From assembly GCF_014645515.1 (NCBI RefSeq), contig NZ_BMLW01000008.1:186001-250000 (forward strand): DNA of 64,000 nucleotides, written 5' to 3'. Origin of the DNA: Oceanobacillus neutriphilus (GTDB lineage Bacteria > Bacillota > Bacilli > Bacillales > Amphibacillaceae). Numbering within the stretch: the first letter of the stretch is position 1; every line of letters begins with the position of its first letter. The notes under the pieces are model-generated. The model searched no databases, had not been told where the DNA came from, and saw only the letters and a list, made by a program, of their open reading frames with translations. The position numbers and the translations under genes were made by a program. Positions 61,926 through 64,000 of this stretch are shown here, in pieces.

Positions 61926-63863
61926 ATGAAACGATTTAAAAAGCCGAGGATACCGCTCTATATTATTGCAGCATTTCTTCTTGGACTGAAAACCTATATT
62001 GTCTACCGATTTGTGTTTAATATTGAACTTGATAATTCCATGCAGGAATTAATTCTGTTTATTAATCCTTTTGTGTCAGCATTTTTAATTCTGGCATTGG
62101 GAGTCTGGTTTAATAAGTCTTCCAGACAAATGAAGTATATTCGGTATGCTACATTGGCGGCATCTCTGCTTATCTGGGCGAATCTTGTATTCTACCGCCA
62201 ATTTACAGATTTTATAACAATCCCGCAATTATTTATGGGAAGCAATATGACAGATTTAGGATCTAGTATCCTGACTTTAATTAAGCCATGGGATCTGTTT
62301 ATATTTGTAGATGCTGCGATTATCTGGTATCTAAGTAAGAAATATGAAGGAAGTCTTGCTGTCCAGTACCCTAGAAGCGGTAAGGTAGGCGCCCTAGCAT
62401 TTTCATTAGTTTTGCTTGCGGGTAACTTTTTCTTAGCTGAAATGGAAAGACCGCAGCTTTTCACCCGCGGATTTGACCGTGAATATTTGGTGAAAAATAT
62501 TGGTCTGTTTAACTATCATGTATATGATGTTGTTGTTCATTCTAAAAATGAATCACAGCGTGTATTTGCAGATGGAAATGAAATTCCTGAAATTCAGGAA
62601 TACATTAAAGAAAATGTAGACCATGAGACCAGTGAAAAAATGAATGGTGTTGCGAAGGATAAAAATATCATTTTCCTTAACGCAGAATCATTACAGCATT
62701 TTGTAATGAACAGTGAAGTAAATGGAGAAGAGGTTACACCATTTCTGAATGAATTAGCTCAGGATGAAGATACGTATTACTTTGATAACTTTTACGAACA
62801 AACTGGTCAGGGGAATACATCTGATTCAGAGTTCTTAGTAGAAAATTCATTGTACCCGTTATCCCGTGGAGCAGTGTTCTTTACGCACGGTAATAATGAA
62901 TACCATTCTTTCGATGAAATGATTAAAGAAGCCGGTTATACTTCTAACGTACTGCATGCGAACAATAAAAGCTTCTGGAACCGGGATGCAATGTATAACA
63001 GCCTGAATATTGATAACTTCTTTGGAGAAGAATCCTATGATGTAACACCGGAAGATTCTGTGGGATGGGGTCTGAAGGATAAACCGTTCTTTGAACAATC
63101 TATCCCAATATTGGAAGATTTGGATGAACCATTCTATTCAAAAATGATTTTATTAACGAATCACTTCCCATTTGAATTAGAAGAGGAAGACGCAACGATT
63201 GATAAATTTGATTCTAATTCTAATACACTGAACAGTTATATTCCAACCGTCCGCTATATGGATGAGGCTATTGAGGAATTCTTTGATGAGTTAAAAGAGT
63301 CCGGTCTGTATGAAGACTCCATTATTGTCATTATGGGTGACCATATTGGAATAAGTGCCAACCATAATAAAGCGATGGCTCAGTATTTAGATCAGGATGA
63401 AATCACACCTTATGATCAGGTACAATTACAGCGTGTGCCATTATTTATCCATATTCCTGGAGATGGAAACGGAAAAGTAATGGATGAGATTGCCGGTCAA
63501 ATTGATTTGAAACCGACCATGCTGAATATGCTGGGTATTGATTCTGGTGAGGATATTTATTTTGGTAATGATTTATTCAGTGATGATAGAAAAGATTATG
63601 TAGCATTGCGTAATGGCGATTTTGTCAGTGATGATTTCGTGAAAACAGCCGGTTCCTGCTATGATCGTGAAAGTGGTGAACTAATGGATCAGGCTGTAGA
63701 AGAAGAAACAGATTCCGAGGAAGAAGCAAGTGAAGAATTAGAGAAGGTAGAAAGTGCTTGTGATACCATTCAAGAAAAAGTAGATACAGAGCTTTCTTAC
63801 TCTGATTCCATCATTTACGGAGATTTATTCCGGTTTGTTGACTTTGGAGATGAAGAAGAATAA
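61926..63863 (+). CDS. yqgS: Lipoteichoic acid synthase family protein (YqgS-type)
   Basis: A 645-residue LtaS-type glycerol-phosphate transferase. Five N-terminal membrane helices (about 1-195) are followed by an extracellular sulfatase-like domain. The first metal ligand is in FLNAESLQHF, the catalytic Thr in QTGQGNTSDSEF (about T298), further ligands in GDHIGISANHNK. A very acidic C-terminus (EEETDSEEEASEELE) suits an external domain in saline medium. It polymerises or primes lipoteichoic acid on glycolipid. AGGAGAGG precedes the ATG. Confidence 0.92.
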   Translation: MKRFKKPRIPLYIIAAFLLGLKTYIVYRFVFNIELDNSMQELILFINPFVSAFLILALGVWFNKSSRQMKYIRYATLAASLLIWANLVFYRQFTDFITIPQLFMGSNMTDLGSSILTLIKPWDLFIFVDAAIIWYLSKKYEGSLAVQYPRSGKVGALAFSLVLLAGNFFLAEMERPQLFTRGFDREYLVKNIGLFNYHVYDVVVHSKNESQRVFADGNEIPEIQEYIKENVDHETSEKMNGVAKDKNIIFLNAESLQHFVMNSEVNGEEVTPFLNELAQDEDTYYFDNFYEQTGQGNTSDSEFLVENSLYPLSRGAVFFTHGNNEYHSFDEMIKEAGYTSNVLHANNKSFWNRDAMYNSLNIDNFFGEESYDVTPEDSVGWGLKDKPFFEQSIPILEDLDEPFYSKMILLTNHFPFELEEEDATIDKFDSNSNTLNSYIPTVRYMDEAIEEFFDELKESGLYEDSIIVIMGDHIGISANHNKAMAQYLDQDEITPYDQVQLQRVPLFIHIPGDGNGKVMDEIAGQIDLKPTMLNMLGIDSGEDIYFGNDLFSDDRKDYVALRNGDFVSDDFVKTAGSCYDRESGELMDQAVEEETDSEEEASEELEKVESACDTIQEKVDTELSYSDSIIYGDLFRFVDFGDEEE

Positions 63864-63866
63864 AAG

Positions 63867-63906
63867 AAACGGTACAGGTGATCAAAGCCTGTACCGTTTT
63901 TTTATA
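63867..63906 (+). terminator. Terminator after yqgS
   Basis: AAACGGTACAGG pairs exactly with CCTGTACCGTTT, followed by T7. Confidence 0.9.
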
Positions 63907-63951
63907 GCATATAAAATTATAGAATCATTGCCTTGTGGATAACTATTTATA

Positions 63952-64000
63952 GAACAGTAGCCGAGTCCAGCTCCGAGCGCCAAACTTTAGAGATTTCACG
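63952..64000. repeat. Start of a dispersed Bacillaceae repeat, cut by window end
   Basis: GAGTCCAGCTCCGAGCGCC is a motif I recall as common in Bacillaceae intergenic repeats, and it resembles the complement of 27699-27715 inside element 1. Only 49 bases are visible. Confidence 0.4.

Overview
The window is a low-GC Gram-positive chromosome of the family Bacillaceae. An Oceanobacillus/Virgibacillus-type halotolerant bacillus fits best. Supporting signs are AT-rich genes with AGGAGG-type ribosome binding sites and frequent GTG/TTG starts, sporulation genes (YqfC, YqfD, a SpoVAF-like GerA protein), a glycine T-box, and from about 14.7 kb onward a gene order close to the Bacillus subtilis yqe-yqf-yqg region (mtaB, rpsU, yqeY, nfeD, floA, yqfC, yqfD, phoH, pgpH, ybeY, dgkA, era, yqzL, recO, glyQS, ccpN, ppsR, dnaG, sigA, cccA, trmK, nif3-like, cshB, nfo, yqfT, sodA, yqgE, pbpA, yqgN, gluP, yqgQ, glcK, yqgS).

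Region 1 (1-10.1 kb) is accessory DNA: the 3' part of an FAD oxidoreductase, an ECF41-type sigma factor, a CD3324-like regulator, an HxlR regulator convergent with an HSL-type esterase, an arylamine N-acetyltransferase, an orphan membrane protein and a YedE/YedF sulfur-or-selenium transport pair. Between these lie decayed genes: an alpha/beta hydrolase with its middle deleted, an NmrA-like oxidoreductase remnant, and a 5'-truncated enoyl-CoA hydratase. Two diverged copies of a 190-bp repeat each sit just upstream of one of the truncated genes.

Region 2 (10.1-14.7 kb) is an island between yedF and mtaB. It carries two gene-sized cassettes of strikingly high GC (10.5-11.48 kb on the minus strand, 13.165-13.896 kb on the plus strand). 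Each encodes a membrane protein of actinobacterial character, and each start codon overlaps the end of a short AT-rich ORF. The second cassette also lies with a serine recombinase remnant between two 147-bp direct repeats that are diverged copies of the mtaB promoter and first 16 codons. This looks like the scar of an element that integrated into the 5' end of mtaB.

Region 3 (14.7-64 kb) is the conserved housekeeping block: tRNA modification, ribosomal proteins, membrane-domain proteins under a SigW-type promoter (nfeD-floA, with a tandem duplication that created a truncated second FloA), sporulation, c-di-AMP turnover, 16S rRNA maturation, glycyl-tRNA synthetase behind a T-box, gluconeogenic control, primase and SigA, DNA repair, a six-tRNA cluster, superoxide dismutase, PBP2, rhomboid protease, glucokinase and lipoteichoic-acid synthase. 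cdd, ispH, ispG and zur are missing from their B. subtilis positions. The cdd and ispH positions are occupied by dispersed GC-rich repeats.

Two families of dispersed repeats run through region 3. One is a short element of about 60-155 bp bounded by a GTTCAAAAAG-type inverted repeat. The other is a 0.5-0.75 kb MITE-like element with CTCAACTTTCGCA-type terminal inverted repeats whose GC-rich core carries hairpins with compensatory stem changes between copies. Calls rest on reading the sequence and on recalled protein-family motifs; no searches were run.
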